Both the position numbers and the translations under genes were made by a program. Positions 51,971-63,960 of a stretch of DNA of 64,000 nucleotides are shown one piece after another. The DNA lies in contig VUYV01000333.1 in the NCBI GenBank assembly GCA_008711295.1, positions 434,647-498,646 of the forward strand, written 5' to 3'. Numbering within the stretch: position 1 is the stretch's first letter; every line of letters begins with the position of its first letter. The notes beneath the pieces were generated by a model that saw nothing but the letters and a program-made list of their open reading frames with translations, had not been told where the DNA came from and made no database searches. Source of the stretch: Anarhynchus alexandrinus. Lineage: Eukaryota; Chordata; Aves; Charadriiformes; Charadriidae.

Positions 51971-54900
51971 GCCTCCCCCTCCTGCGGCTGACCTGCGTTG
52001 TGAAATCACCCTCACCTGCTGCTGGTGGTCCCGCTGCCGACCATCTCAGCTGAAAGGCCAGAGGCTGCACTGACTTTGATGACCCTCCTCTTCTTTGGGA
52101 GAGCTCCTGTCAGTGGGAGACTTTCATTGCTTTTAAATCAAGACAATGGTCACCCCACAATCCTGCAAAATCGACCCCTGACACAGAGCACCAGGCAAGA
52201 GCCGAACACACTGAAATGGTTCACTAATGAGATATGCCGGGGACAGGGCAGCATGCCAGTCAAAAGATAATGACTGTCAAAAAATAAACTAATGATATAT
52301 TTAGGTTCTTTCTTACTTCCCCGGCTCCTTAACCAAGGATAGAATCCACTATTTCTAAACCATTAAGGATGCATTTTCCTAATAAAAAACATCCATTTGG
52401 GGGATTCTTCCTACACAGCATATTCCCATGCCTAATTCTCCCTACACAGTCACAAACACCTGATAATAAAAACACTCTTCAATTTTATCCTAACACCTAT
52501 CCTAACACCTGATTTAAACGTAATTTGCTGCAAGTCTCCTCTGTAAACTTGAAGAACAGTTGCTCTTTTTGTAGCAACATGTTACAGATCTGAAGACCAC
52601 TCTAAAGTTGTATGTAAATATGTGTCTTTGTACTGAATCATTTCAAAATACAGAAGAGGTACTTAAGACAAATTTTGTCCAGTGTTTTTTTTTTCCATAA
52701 GGATTGGTTGGGTCCACTGAAAAACAGGATAAATATGTTCTTTGTTGTTGATAATACAATCGCAATCCAGACATGTCCTCACTGACTATTCTTACAGCCT
52801 TTGTCTTCTCTGTCAGTTTAGACTATATTTAAATTTGAGTCTGGTCAACTTGTGCTGCAGTCACTGTTGTCACATTTTTATTAATAATAATAAATATTAG
52901 ACACATGTTACATTAATTCAGATGCTCTTCTCCTGCGACAATCAAAAAAGCAGCCTGTATGAAATCTCCACACTGTTTCAGTCGGTGTCCTGACTAGGAC
53001 GACACAGAAATTGCAATAAATATCACACCATCGTTCGCACAGCCTGGTTTTCGGGAACATGGGTCAAGCTGAAAGCAGGTCATTAAAGGCCAGGCTCTTT
53101 TTTCTCCATCTTCAAATGATAAAAGTGGTCTAGAAAAAGCAGAAAAAGGAATGCATCTTTCTGCTATTTATCTCAGAAAGTGTTGGCGTCTGCTCCTTTA
53201 GCTGAGATCAGACATCTCAATTTATTATCTGATGTAACCCTTGTCACAGGCCAAAGCTCTGCCCTGTTACACAGTTCAACTCTATGAATAATCAGGCCAG
53301 CAAAGGAAGTCACTGCGTAAGTACATCCCAATTCTGCTACATGATCTCTCATTATCAGTTGATTTAACTGATTGGTTTCATCAGAAAAACAGGTCCCACC
53401 TAGAAAGCAGAAAATGATTTGTTAGAATGATTCACAGCAAACCTTGCCTATGTATTTCTGAGAAAGCAAGAAAAGATAGAGCAACACCACACCGAACTCC
53501 TAGCCGGCTGCTCGACAGAGAAAGAGAACAGAAACCGACAGGACCGGGAGCAGGGCAGCCGTCCCAAAAGCACGCTGCAGAGGAGAGCGGTCTCAGCAAA
53601 CTGACCGAGCTCGCCCAGCGCCCCGAGAGGGGACCCCGGGCAACAGCTCACCTTTTCGTGACAAAGCGGGATGCTCAGCACCGCCAGACGCAGCCTCCCC
53701 GCGTAAGGCAACCAGAGGAGCGGCCGCCCTGCTGCGGGGGAGGGCTCATCAGCCGGCTCCGGCCAGCGGTGGTGCTGGCTGGACAACGTTCATGCCGGTC
53801 TAGTCCCTGGTTCCCACTTCCAGCACTTACTCTGGAAACAGTTGTGGCCTTCAGCCCCAGACAGAGACCAAACAGGCTGAATAACGCTTAAACTCGATGT
53901 GAAGTGGGTGAAGGCACACGCCAGGAGCCCTCGCGTATACAAACACCACTCGGGGAGAGCAAAGGATTTCGCTCTCCTGCGAGAGCTGCCTCATTGCTGG
54001 CTGAGGGAAAGGCAGCCTGACAGTCACGTCAACGTCATCGCTCCAATAATTCATCCTCTTAACATTGCAACCAGATGCCAATTCCAAAATATCGGGGAAT
54101 ATCATAGGCTACTGCTGTCCATGCATCCCTCAAAGCACCATTCAACCCGTGAGCCGTTCCCAGCCACCCTCCCAGGGTTGGACAATTCGTGCTGGACTTT
54201 CCGATACCCATATATTTTGCCTTCCTGCTGTGAAAGTTTGTCTTTAGGGAGACCACAAGTACAAACACTTCTAGCAGAAACCTACTAAAATAATAAAAAT
54301 GGGAGAGCCAGAATAGCAAAACAGCAGACACAAAGCACCTCTATTCTGATGAGCAGATGCATGTCCCAAATTCCTTTAGCTGTCTATAAAACAAAGAGTT
54401 GGCTGATGGCTACCATTAAAAGCTGCATGTGACTATGCAGAGCTCTCAGCATGGGAAAGGGAGAGAGAGACGGATGCTCTGGGATGAGCCCGGGACGCGT
54501 CAGCAGCCACACAACAGACAGAGGATCTCTGTCCCCTCCATCTCCAAGGTGCAGTGGTACCACACTCGGCCCTGTAGGTAGCGACACACAATTGCTGCGC
54601 TCTGGCAGCCTTTCACAAAGTACATTAAATGGTTGTGCCAAGTCTCAGTACAGTGCACAGGGAGGAAACATAAACATGAAAAACGTGACATCCTAGCTGG
54701 TCTGGGGGTGGAAGCCTGTGGCGGAGTCTTGCACTTCTAACACAGTAACAGTATCTGAGGCAGGAAGGCAGCATTCCTGTTGGGATGCTGAACTAACACT
54801 TGTGCAAGCCAGGTAAATTTTCAGACATTCTTATTTCTCAGTTGCTGTCAGGAAGCAGACTAACATTGTTATTAATTTTAAGTAAAAAAAATAATTGTGA

Positions 54901-56318
54901 ATCAACTACAATCACCCCTCATGAACCTCTCAGCAGCTGCACATTTTGAGGAATAAAATGGTATTTTCTCTATTAAATAGCGCCTGAAGAAACTGCCACG
55001 ACTGAGATGAGAGCAGATACAGCAAAACAAAGACCACAAGTTCTACTTTTGACCCTGTAAAACAGTCAGCAGCCTTACCGACAACACCTCTGAAGCCAGA
55101 GTTCAGAACATAACCGTGTCTGTGCACCTGCTTTTCAGCGGTCCCCAGGGCTCGCATCAGCTTCTGCAGTCGGAAGGCAGAACCGCCCCACGGGCTGGCG
55201 GAGGTGCTGCCACCGCTCTGCGAACTGCTTCTTGGAAAGCCACCAAAGGCACCAGGACTGCGCTGAGCTGAAACCAGTCTGCGGCTTCGTGCTGCCAGCG
55301 GGCAGAACATCCATTCTCGCTCATCTGAAGCTCCTCAGGTGTCAGACTTGTGCCTTCAGCCGCAGCACGCAGGAGGCTGGAGGACCCGCGACACTTGTCC
55401 TGCCTAAGAGATTCCTCTAGAGAGGTGCTTACAATAGCACACACGCAATCATCTGCATTTTCAGAAATGAGAAATACCCGCCAGAATCTGACACTCTCTG
55501 GTGGCCAGAAACAAGGCAGCTTCTGGAGCCCAGAGGGCCAAGGAGGCAGGAAACTTCGCTCCGACTCAGCCTTGCTGGAGAAGCGTTGTAGGACAGACGG
55601 ACATCACTGTACTGCCCCGGACAACAAACCTCCCACCCGCGGGCACAGGAACGCGCAAAGATGCTTCTCTGGGGCTGTTAAGACTGAATCACTTGTGGTA
55701 ACTTTTGCCCAGTTTAAGAAAAGGGAACAATCTTTAACCTTTTAGAATGTATTTAGAGCACTATAGGTAATAACACATGAATGAACGTTTCCACAAATTT
55801 TGACGGTCACACTGGGGTTGTGCATTTCTTTTCTGTGACCCAATCGGGAAGCAGACATTTGCATACAAACAATTCATTATCATAACTTCAATAAGCAAAA
55901 AATAACTAATCAGAGCACTTGGCAATCAAAAAGCCGAGAAAAATGCTATAGTCTGACAGAAAAGGGAAACATAAGGGCACAGACATGAACAGATGCAGAG
56001 AAACTTTTCCATTTTCAGTTCTGTTTGGTAGTCCAAAGCAATAACAAACACACAAATGAAAACTCTACAGGTGCATTTTAAGGAGTCACTGAGATTTCTA
56101 CAGATGAGGAAATACGGTATAAAAAGCAATTTTCCACAACTGTTGGCAAGCAGTTTGGAATAGGAGACAGCTCATTTTGTAGTTATAAGGGGAAACTAAG
56201 GATGTTACATACAGCAGTGCTTGCATTTCTCAGAGCACTATAGGCCTTGATATAATGTCCTGGTAGCATTTGATGTGCAGAAAGTGCAAGCGTCTTCATT
56301 GCACTAGAAACTTTATCA
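51971..56318. other. Region between ADORA3 and the C1orf162-like gene; no gene recognised
   Basis: The two genes converge on this region, so it holds their 3' UTRs. It is AT-rich to 53.4 kb, then carries two GC-richer blocks (about 53.45-53.80 and 55.10-55.70 kb) with open frames of 112-154 codons on both strands. Their translations are Arg/Ser/Pro-rich with no recognised domain. A minus-strand AAAAGGTGAGCT (around 53,655) looks like a donor, but no partner acceptor in a consistent phase was found. Confidence 0.45.
52487..52510. repeat. 12-bp tandem duplication
   Basis: ATCCTAACACCT is present twice in tandem in AT-rich intergenic sequence. Confidence 0.95.
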
Positions 56319-58522
56319 TCATACAGCCATCGACGTCTGACTCCGCTGGAAGACCAGAGTGCTGTAGGCAACCTCATTCTGGGGATGTGAAAGAAGGCAC
56401 AAACATTAGAGGGAGTGCAAGCATCACATCTCAGCGTGAACTTCCTGCATTTCACTTGTCCTCAGCACTACACACCATGAGCAGCCACAGTCTGTCCCTG
56501 CGCACGGGAAGTCTAGCAAATGCCATGCTGGATCAGAGCAGCTCTTAGCCTGGCTCAGCATCCTGGGCCGACTCTGCGTTAGGGGCTTCCAAAGAATCGG
56601 TATCATGAATGAAAACTGCAGAAATACTTGCCCTTTAAAAACGTTTTCCCCTAACCTGCCTAATTAGTGGTTTAGTTTCGCCCCAGAACCCTTGCAATGT
56701 GTGGGGAGTATGGCATTTCAGCCCTGCGATAACAGAGAAGGAATATCTTTCCTCCTACTGTCCCGGTACCTCCTCAGGTAACTCCCCGCAACTATGAACG
56801 CAGGCTGAAGCCTGGGATGCACAAACGAAAGCACTTTTCCTCAGGCCAAAGAACTGTCAGCTAACACTTGAGTCTTCCAAGAGCAAACCTCTTTTCTCCA
56901 CCCTCCCCCCATTAATATTTACCATTCTATTAAGAATCTGAAGTCTCTGCATAAAGTATTATAAATAACAGTTGTGACCTTTACCTGGATGTTCTTAGCA
57001 GATTCCTCAGTCGCTGTCTGGGAGGGAGTTTGCTCTTGGATGTTTTGGTGGGATCTCTTACACCCTAGGAAGGAGAGGGACACCAGTCTCAGCCGTCTGC
57101 ACGGTGTCTGGGGACAGCAGCGCGAGAGCGGGGTGACGGAGCAGCACCAGAGAGCACATGGCTTAGACGTGGCTCGTAAAATCTGTCACAGACCTTCGCT
57201 GCAAAGCGAGCGGTCTGGCAGCCCGCGTCCCTGCCCACCAGTTGGAAGGGGCTGGGATTAAAGCAACCAATGAAAGTGGTGAGGATTCTGCGTAGCCAGT
57301 GTTAGGATGGAAAAAACCCACCAACACAAACACAACCAACAAAAACCACCGCAGCTCATCAGTGCTAAAGTTAATTCTTCCATGAAAGCAGCCTCTGGGA
57401 TGATTCATGAGGAGTTACTGCCAGGAATGACCTGTTTATCAATACATTAATCATTCAAGGGAGATAATTTGAGCCTCTTTCGAAGTAAGCTTTGCAGAAG
57501 TGACTTTGAAACCCCAGTGCTGTAAGACGCAGCCGGTAGAGCACGGAAACTCAGCACCATCCGTGTCAAGATGTGCAGCACAAGATGTTAAGCACTCGTC
57601 TGCCACCAGGTCTGGATCGTCGTGCTGCCATCACTCCCTCGATCGCGGCACTTACTTTTTCTGATGAGGTAGATGATTGCAAAAACTACAACAGTCGACA
57701 GGATGCCAGAGAGAAAGACTAGTGATATGTAGAGTATTTCATGGCTGTTGATACACAGAACATAGTGTCAGAATCCCCAGTTTTAACAGGATGTTGAAGA
57801 ATCAATAGTGCTCAAATTCACCAAACTTTATGAAGTGTAATACATTATTTATCCCAAACTCCATGAGATTGAAAGGTGCGTTTCTGCATTAAGCATCACT
57901 ATGAATTAAATAATGCACAGACTAGGAAATTCTAAGCAACCTTTTAAAACCCCAAGACAAAATCTGTTATATATAACTAACTCCTCCCTTACAGCAGGAA
58001 GGAGCCTGCAGTCTCACGGTTCAAAGTCAGGAAATAAAGATGGAGCATTTACTTATTAATCCAGCATTTGACTTCTGGTTTTAAGTCAGCCACAGTGGTA
58101 TGTACGGTGGTGTGTACAGTGACAGTAGTGGAAATGGGTTCTGGTTTAACTAGAAGGGAATAGAAAAAAAAAAAGTATCAAAAACTGGTTTTAAAACATG
58201 TCACTTCCTCCGGTAATATTACAAGCAACAAGAACTACAGAGGCATGCACCTATTCAAGTGTTATTGTAAATATAACATTTCTCTACCAAAAGGCTGAAA
58301 GTGGAAACACCAGACAGAAAAAAATTATTCGTATTATTACTATCCCACAGCAGCCTTTGGCAGTCACACAGTTCTTCCCAAACGCACACATCTCCTGCTA
58401 AGCTACCCCTGCTGCAGCCCTTTCTGAGTTGCAATAATATCAACTTAGTCAAGAATACTGCACCTAAAAAAATCCTTAAAGAAGAAAATACCTGTATTTG
58501 CTTTTGAGGAATCACTTCCCAT
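56319..58522 (-). CDS. C1orf162-like small single-pass membrane protein with ITIM-like motif
   Basis: Five coding exons assembled on the minus strand: 58,522-58,492 (ATG; donor GTATTT), 58,149-58,053 (acceptor CCCTTCTAG; donor GTAAAT), 57,744-57,656 (acceptor TCAACAG; donor GTAAGT), 57,064-56,985 (acceptor CCTTCCTAG; donor GTAAAG) and 56,378-56,319 (acceptor ATCCCCAG; stop TGA). All four joins keep frame (phases 1,0,1,0 counted as 1-, 2-, 1- and 0-base carry-over), giving 357 bases and 118 residues. Residues 1-45: Thr/Ser/Val-rich, with a TVHTTVHTTV repeat and Cys39. Residues 47-70: one hydrophobic helix within a single exon. Residues 71-76: Arg/Lys-rich stop-transfer, so the tail should be cytosolic. 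Tail: VAYSTL (102-107) fits the ITIM pattern VxYxxL. There is no cleavable signal peptide. By position next to ATP5PB, by strand, and by the shape of TM segment plus tyrosine tail, it is the likely orthologue of human C1orf162, a poorly known leukocyte-expressed membrane protein. Orthology is inferred. Confidence 0.82.
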
Positions 58523-58534
58523 TCTCTCCAAACA

Positions 58535-60780
58535 CTAATGAACAGTAAGAGAAGCTAGAAGGAAGGGAGGGGGAAAAAAGTTGTATTTATATACGTGTAT
58601 GTACACACATACTAGAGCAAAACAAACCTCTTCTAACCCACAGACTTTATTTATTTTTCATCACTTTCAGACATCTTACGCAAACCAGCACAAAGCCACA
58701 GCAGCAAACCCAGAAATTACTCAGCACAAATCCGACTGCCCCGCGCCTTGTTCCTGTGCACACACGTGCACATTCACTGCACTTAGATGAACGCACTGCC
58801 TTCTTTCAAAGGGATGGAGTATATTTAAAAACAAAAAAAGCACCCACAGGATTATTTTTGCAAAAGCTAGAACCGAGTGAGCTTTATGAACATTTTCATA
58901 GTTAGAAGCAGATTTAACAAAGTGCTCTTTTAAGCTTTTCTTTCTCAAGTTACACAGACTTTTCCACTAGAGCAGGAACGGTAACTTCTCAGATTTGGGG
59001 GCGGAATCTTAGATCAGGAAACACCACTCTGCTACAGAACCCCTACCCTGGTTATTTCTCACTGAATGGCTTGCAAACTGCACGCTGTGAATAGCATGGA
59101 AGTACTGCTGACAACACGAAAGGAAACAGTCAGCTTTCCGTCACTGCCACCTTTTCCTGCCGCACGCCCATTGCTGCCCATTCTGGATGAGTCAAACAGT
59201 CACGACCTCTCAGTTTCCTACGCCAAGAGCGCATTGTGTTTGCAGTAATACAAGTAATGCCCATAAGCGACACAGCTCCATCTTACCTCGCACCATGCGA
59301 CTACTGCTTGCCTGCCAGTAGCAAACACTCCTGCAGCGTTAGCACAGCAGCTGCACCGCCTGCTTTGTGAAAAGAATCTCTGTCAAACTAGTTAGAGTTC
59401 GTGTCATTCAGATGTGGGGTTACACAAATGTGGAAGTTGAGCAACTTCACTTTTTTTTTTTTTATTATTAAAAAAACAGGAAACTATGAGAGACACCTGC
59501 ATTCTCAGGAACTGTTCATCTAAAAAAAAGTAAGTCAGCTTACTTTACTTCTTACCTCTAGAGAACACCTTTTTTTGCTTTTTCGTTGAAGACTGTAGAA
59601 AACTGCTATTTTACTAACTCCACTAAAAATAAGCATTTCCCTACTGTAGTACCAATCCATATAAAAGAGGCATGTAAGCACACCCTAGTCTGCTTGCTTC
59701 AATTTAGTAAATCAATCACTTCCCAAAACAGAAAGGATGAGACTACACATGGGTAAGTGTGTTGCTCAGCTGGGACATTTGAGATATAACAACATCCTTC
59801 AGGGAAAGTTTCCTACAAAAAGAAGATGAAAAGGCTTATACTGTGTATTATCATAATACACATAAAACTACTTTCCTTGTTACATAAAAAAAACAGCTTT
59901 TTTTTTTTTTTCCTGTGAATATCCAGAAAAAACCCACCCTCTGGAATAAACTGACCCATTTCACTGTTTTAAACTTAATGCTCGTGAGTTCAGTTGCAGC
60001 CAAGTTTTCCGGTAGCTTTTGGTAAGTTTCCTGCCAGCTACATCCTCTTTTCCACAGAACAGGAAGACACTTTCATCACTATTTGAAGCTTTGTTATGAA
60101 AGTGGCTTTTCAGTTCATTTTTAAAATGAGGAGATTCATTTAAAGTACCTCCAAGGACTGGACTAGGCGAATGGGAGCACTGGCACTCATTTTGATTTTA
60201 GAACATGTTTACAATTACAGTAGATACCCACAGGTCATTATCACACAGAAATCTAAAGCAAAAACCGATCACTGCATTAGCACACAGAATTTCTCAGTGT
60301 GAAGCTCTGTACCTTATCTCTTGAAGCATTCGTGATCAAACAAGGAACCAAACAGAACCCCCACTATAAACTAACTGTAGTGGTTTGTGTGTCCGATCTA
60401 CCTACTTCAAACACAAAAAAGAAATTACTGTTCCTCCTGTGGCTCACCCTGGCCTTTGTTCTTGTTCAGTGTTTTTCTCAACAGTTTTCCTTTGATTGCA
60501 GCCAGTAATCAGCCAGCAGCAACCTGCTTCAGTCCATTCCTCTAGTTCCCCTTTCATTGCCTATACCTATTACATTGCCAAAGGACTTTCAGAATAAAAA
60601 AAGTTACATTATTGTTCAGGCTTCTTTCAAGTTCTACTCAATAGCTGTTAGCTGTCACTAGGATTGTTTGCTACTGCAGTAGCTAGGACCCAAAAGTAAA
60701 TGCTGTAGTTCGACAACCAGTCACCAAAAGCGTAATAAAAATATGTAATAAAAATGTTTGCTTTGTCTAGAGGATCTCAT
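58535..60780. other. Region between C1orf162-like gene and ATP5PB; no gene seen
   Basis: Upstream region of the C1orf162-like gene; an acceptor-like TTCATTAG (58,542-58,535) suggests that its ATG exon may be preceded by a 5' UTR intron. Otherwise AT-rich sequence with homopolymer runs (T-rich near 59,450, A-rich near 59,890). No coding exon or repeat recognised. Confidence 0.45.
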
Positions 60781-60781
60781 T

Positions 60782-60787
60782 TTTATT
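60782..60787 (-). terminator. ATP5PB: Candidate ATP5PB polyadenylation signal
   Basis: TTTATT on the plus strand, i.e. AATAAA for the minus-strand gene, 241 bases beyond the stop codon. A CR1 fragment of opposite orientation lies between stop and signal and would be in the 3' UTR. Confidence 0.5.
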
Positions 60788-60846
60788 TTAAGAAATTATT
60801 ACTCTCTGGTGAACATGATTTTTTTCACTCTTAATGAAAGGTACTT

Positions 60847-60920
60847 CTGCCCATGGCAGGGGGGTTGGAACCAGATGATCTTTAAGGTCCCTTCCAATCC
60901 AAACCATTCTATGATTCTAC
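60847..60920 (+). mobile_element. CR1 LINE 3' tail fragment
   Basis: 'ccatggcaggggggttggaa', 'ccagatgatctttaaggtcc', 'cttccaatccaaaccattct' and 'atgattct' form the standard CR1 3' terminus, with the tail at the right, so the element is on the plus strand, antisense to ATP5PB. Confidence 0.93.
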
Positions 60921-61027
60921 TGCTAGTGAAAGACAGCAGAGTTGTTTGTTTGTTTGTTTAATGATAGTTTAGAATCATACAGTTTCCAACAGTAGGTAAT
61001 GAGACATGTCAGTAGAGTTAGATATGG

Positions 61028-63872
61028 TTACACTGCTGCCTGTGCACTCTTCGATAATGCCTTCAGGTCCAAAATGCACTTTGCAATACTCTCCTTCTGC
61101 TGCAAAAGAAAGGAAAACAGCTTTCAGAAGAAAAACTTTATGGAAGACATTTAAACAAGCAAAGTATGCATTCTAATGCATTTTAGATACTCTCTTTGGA
61201 CCCATAAAGAGTTACAGATTAAAAGGGATATAATTATAGCTCATGAAGTCAGAGATTCAAATCCAAACAATGGCCTGCATTAAAGCATCTGCACGCAGTG
61301 CTAGAAATGTGTTTTCTTTTTTTGTGCTCAGCTTCATTCCTTAAAAGAAAGGACATCTAGAGTCCACCTGCAGATCTTAAGTTGCCATGGTCTTACACAG
61401 AGAATTTTACAAGTGAGTTCTCTGACCTGTTAGCTATACACCTAATGACAAGCTTAGCTCTGCGCTGCAACAACAACCACCACAGGCGATTCTAGCTTAA
61501 ATCATCAGCAACACAAGCACCTGGTACCTAGTAACTGGGCTTGTTAGCTCTTACCCAGCAGCAGTAATGCGTTGCAGCCGCGTTTGGAAGTCACCCAAAG
61601 ATGCCCTAGCATCTTCTGGCTTAGGCCAGAATCACTGGATAGCAAATATTTGTACAAACTAAAATGTAAAGCAGATTAAAAATGCAAGTACCTGTTGAGG
61701 TGTGATGCTCTGGACAACATTTTTCTCCACCCACTGAATCATGTGATCTTGTTCTTTCTGACGCTTTAAATTCTGCATAGCCACTTGGTAGTCCAGCCTT
61801 TTCTTTACTTCATTGTACACCATCAGTAATCTTTCCCGATAATTAGTTTCCAGCAACATTGCAATATTATTCTAGACACAGAAGATGAAATCAAAGGGTT
61901 AACGCTTGGCAAGAATACAGAACAGCAGCAGAACACATTCTATAGCAAAAGTCACTGGATCAGGCAGTGGAACTGGCCCTGTCTGCAACGCACAGAGGGT
62001 AAACGGTTTGTTATCATTAGCAATTTAAGAGGCACCCAGATTAGTAGCAGAGACTGCAGTGAAAGCGAACAGTAGGGCTGGAACTGCATACCCGCTTGGC
62101 GTCAAAAAGGTAATTGCGACCTTCAACTCGCCATTGCTCCTTCTTCTCCTGTTCAATGGCAGTCTCAAGATCTTTAATAGCCTCATTTTTCACCTCTAAA
62201 GCTTTAGCAACTTTCTCCTGAAAGAAGAAAGAAAGAATAGGCCTCAGCATGTAAGATGCGAGGAAAACAAATTATCTGTAATTAACTTCTGAAATTCTGC
62301 ATTAAGATTTGAGAAATGCCTGCATAAACTGACGGAGTTGAGGTTAAAGGATGACAAGACAGAAGAATTAGGGTTCACAATCAATCATACCTTAAAAAAA
62401 TCATTCCTGCTGGTATGAAGTGTTTTATTTTTGAAGACTTACATAACAATACCAACGTAAGGTCTAAACTATACCTTATTTAAGCAATATTCTGAAGATA
62501 TTAGAGTCAGATTTTCATAACAGCCTGTACACAGTATTATTTTAAATATTTAAGCAAACAACTTAGAATAGTTATTAACCACTACAAAGTTAGATTATGG
62601 TTTCTTTTGTTACCTCATTGAGTTTGTCAGCAAAAGCTGCTACATCAGACCCAAATTTTTTTACGCCATAAATGATGACTGATAATATGCACGCAGCTGC
62701 AACTGTCTCGTGGTTAACTACATAGATTTCCTTAGAGAGAAAGTACAGCAGGAGTCCAGTTCCCAACATATAAGGCCCTAAAGAAACAATAAAGCAGCAT
62801 TATTTGTACAAAGCATGAAAAGGCTCACTAAAGTCAAACACCTAAGAGGCAGCTAGTTTAAGGCGTACAAGAAGATCAGGAAGTGTTCTCTTTTACCATG
62901 ACAAAAAGTAGGAACCTGATGCACAAGGGGAAAGGTGCCATGAGGATGCTTATCGCAAGCAGAAGCAACTTGCACCTTGCATGGACCTGCTGCTTCTGCT
63001 CATTCAGAAACAGGCAAAAGTATCTGTTTAAAGGTTTTGAGGGTCAGCAGACAAATAAACCCTCCTGCAAGATCAAGTGCATGCCATTCTTTTGGCCATT
63101 ATTTAAAGCACAGGTGCCTAGCTTTACAGCCAGGAAGGGCTGCACTGGCTCATTCTTCACAACCTCCTTCTGCATAGACAAAAATAATTTTCTCAAATAT
63201 TTTACCTTTTCAGCAGCCAGAAGAAGCATAACTAAACACACACTTAAAAAAAAAATAAATTAAAAAGTATATATTAGCCTGTAACTCCTGTTTTAGGATA
63301 GAGAAACTGGAAAAACTCCTCAGGGATCAAACCATAACGAACTTCTCCTCCTTTCTCAGGCAAAGGTGGCAAAGGAGCCAAACACTGCTGAGTTGTATGC
63401 AGGGGTCTTGTGGCATGCAATAGGCTATAAATAATAAGAAAGTTTCCATTAAGCTTATTTTTTAAAAAAAGCCAAACCACCCTTAGGTGAGGCTCAAACG
63501 CATTAACAATTAAACAGATAAACACTCATTAGACACGCCTCCTTTGAGGAAATGGGCGGGACCAGATAACCTCCAGAGGCTCCTTCCCACCGTAACTACT
63601 CTATAAACCCCCAACATTAACTAGAAAGACAAAATCCCGAATAACGTTATTTAAAAACAAGGACTGGAAGGCTTCTGAGGCGCTGCCAGGCCGCCTCAGG
63701 CAGCCCGTCCCTAAGAGGGGGCGGCAGCCAGTGGGGCGGCCCAGCATACCCGAGGCACCGCTAGGCCTCAGCCGGAGGTCAAAGCCGCCCCCGCGGCCCG
63801 CCGAAGCCCCCGCGGCCCGCCGTACTCACCCCAGGGTGCCGGGAGGCGGCAGGCTCCGCAGCGCGGCCGGGG
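61028..63872 (-). CDS. ATP5PB: ATP synthase peripheral stalk subunit b, mitochondrial (exons 2-7)
   Basis: Subunit b forms the peripheral stalk that holds F1 against the membrane sector of mitochondrial ATP synthase. Coding exons: 63,872-63,830; 63,424-63,279; 62,777-62,614; 62,217-62,092; 61,871-61,692; 61,099-61,028 (stop TAA). Phases agree throughout. The total is 242 residues plus one split codon; exon 1 (about 13 residues, start of the transit peptide) is beyond 64,000. Exon 3 carries RYGLIPEEFFQFLYPKTG, nearly invariant in vertebrates. Exon 4 holds the two membrane helices (LGTGLLLYFLSKEIYVV and the following hydrophobic stretch). Exons 5-6 are charged and helical, with YLFDAKRNNIAMLLE, YRERLLMVYNEVKKRLDYQ and HMIQWVEKNVVQSI. 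The C-terminus KCILDLKALSK matches the family. The intron after exon 3 starts with GC rather than GT (63,278-63,277). Neighbouring WDR77, divergent in mammals, would be off the right edge. Confidence 0.96.
63551..63605 (+). mobile_element. CR1 LINE 3' tail fragment (diverged)
   Basis: 'gggaccagataacctccaga', 'ggctccttcccaccgtaact' and 'actctataaa' match the CR1 end GGACTAGATGATCTCCAGAGGTCCCTTCCAACCCTAACTATTCTATGA with several changes. It sits in the intron between ATP5PB exons 2 and 3, antisense to the gene. Confidence 0.75.
63787..63822. repeat. 19-bp GC-rich tandem duplication beside the ATP5PB exon 2 donor
   Basis: GCCCCCGCGGCCCGCCGAA is followed by 17 bases of a second copy, which ends 7 bases short of the exon 2 donor GT (63,829-63,828). 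Confidence 0.9.
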
Positions 63873-63925
63873 CTGAGGGAAGAAGAAGAGCAGAGAGCGC
63901 GTCAGGAGAGAGCTCAGCCAGGACA

Positions 63926-63960
63926 CCCCCCCCCCCCCCCCCCGCCCCCCCCCCCGGGGG
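63926..63960. repeat. Poly-C tract (C18-G-C11-G5)
   Basis: Near-pure C run followed by five Gs in the ATP5PB 5' intron. It could form G-quadruplex structure on the opposite strand; the exact length is unreliable in any assembly. Confidence 0.9.

Noticed and set aside
53427..53891. Possible coding exon in the GC-richer block downstream of ADORA3
   Set aside because: Frames open on both strands, one donor-like site, but no phase-consistent partner exon and no recognisable domain.
51971..56318. TMIGD3, which neighbours ADORA3 in human
   Set aside because: Searched by eye for Ig-domain exons (Cys...Trp...DxAxYxC pattern) on both strands; none found.
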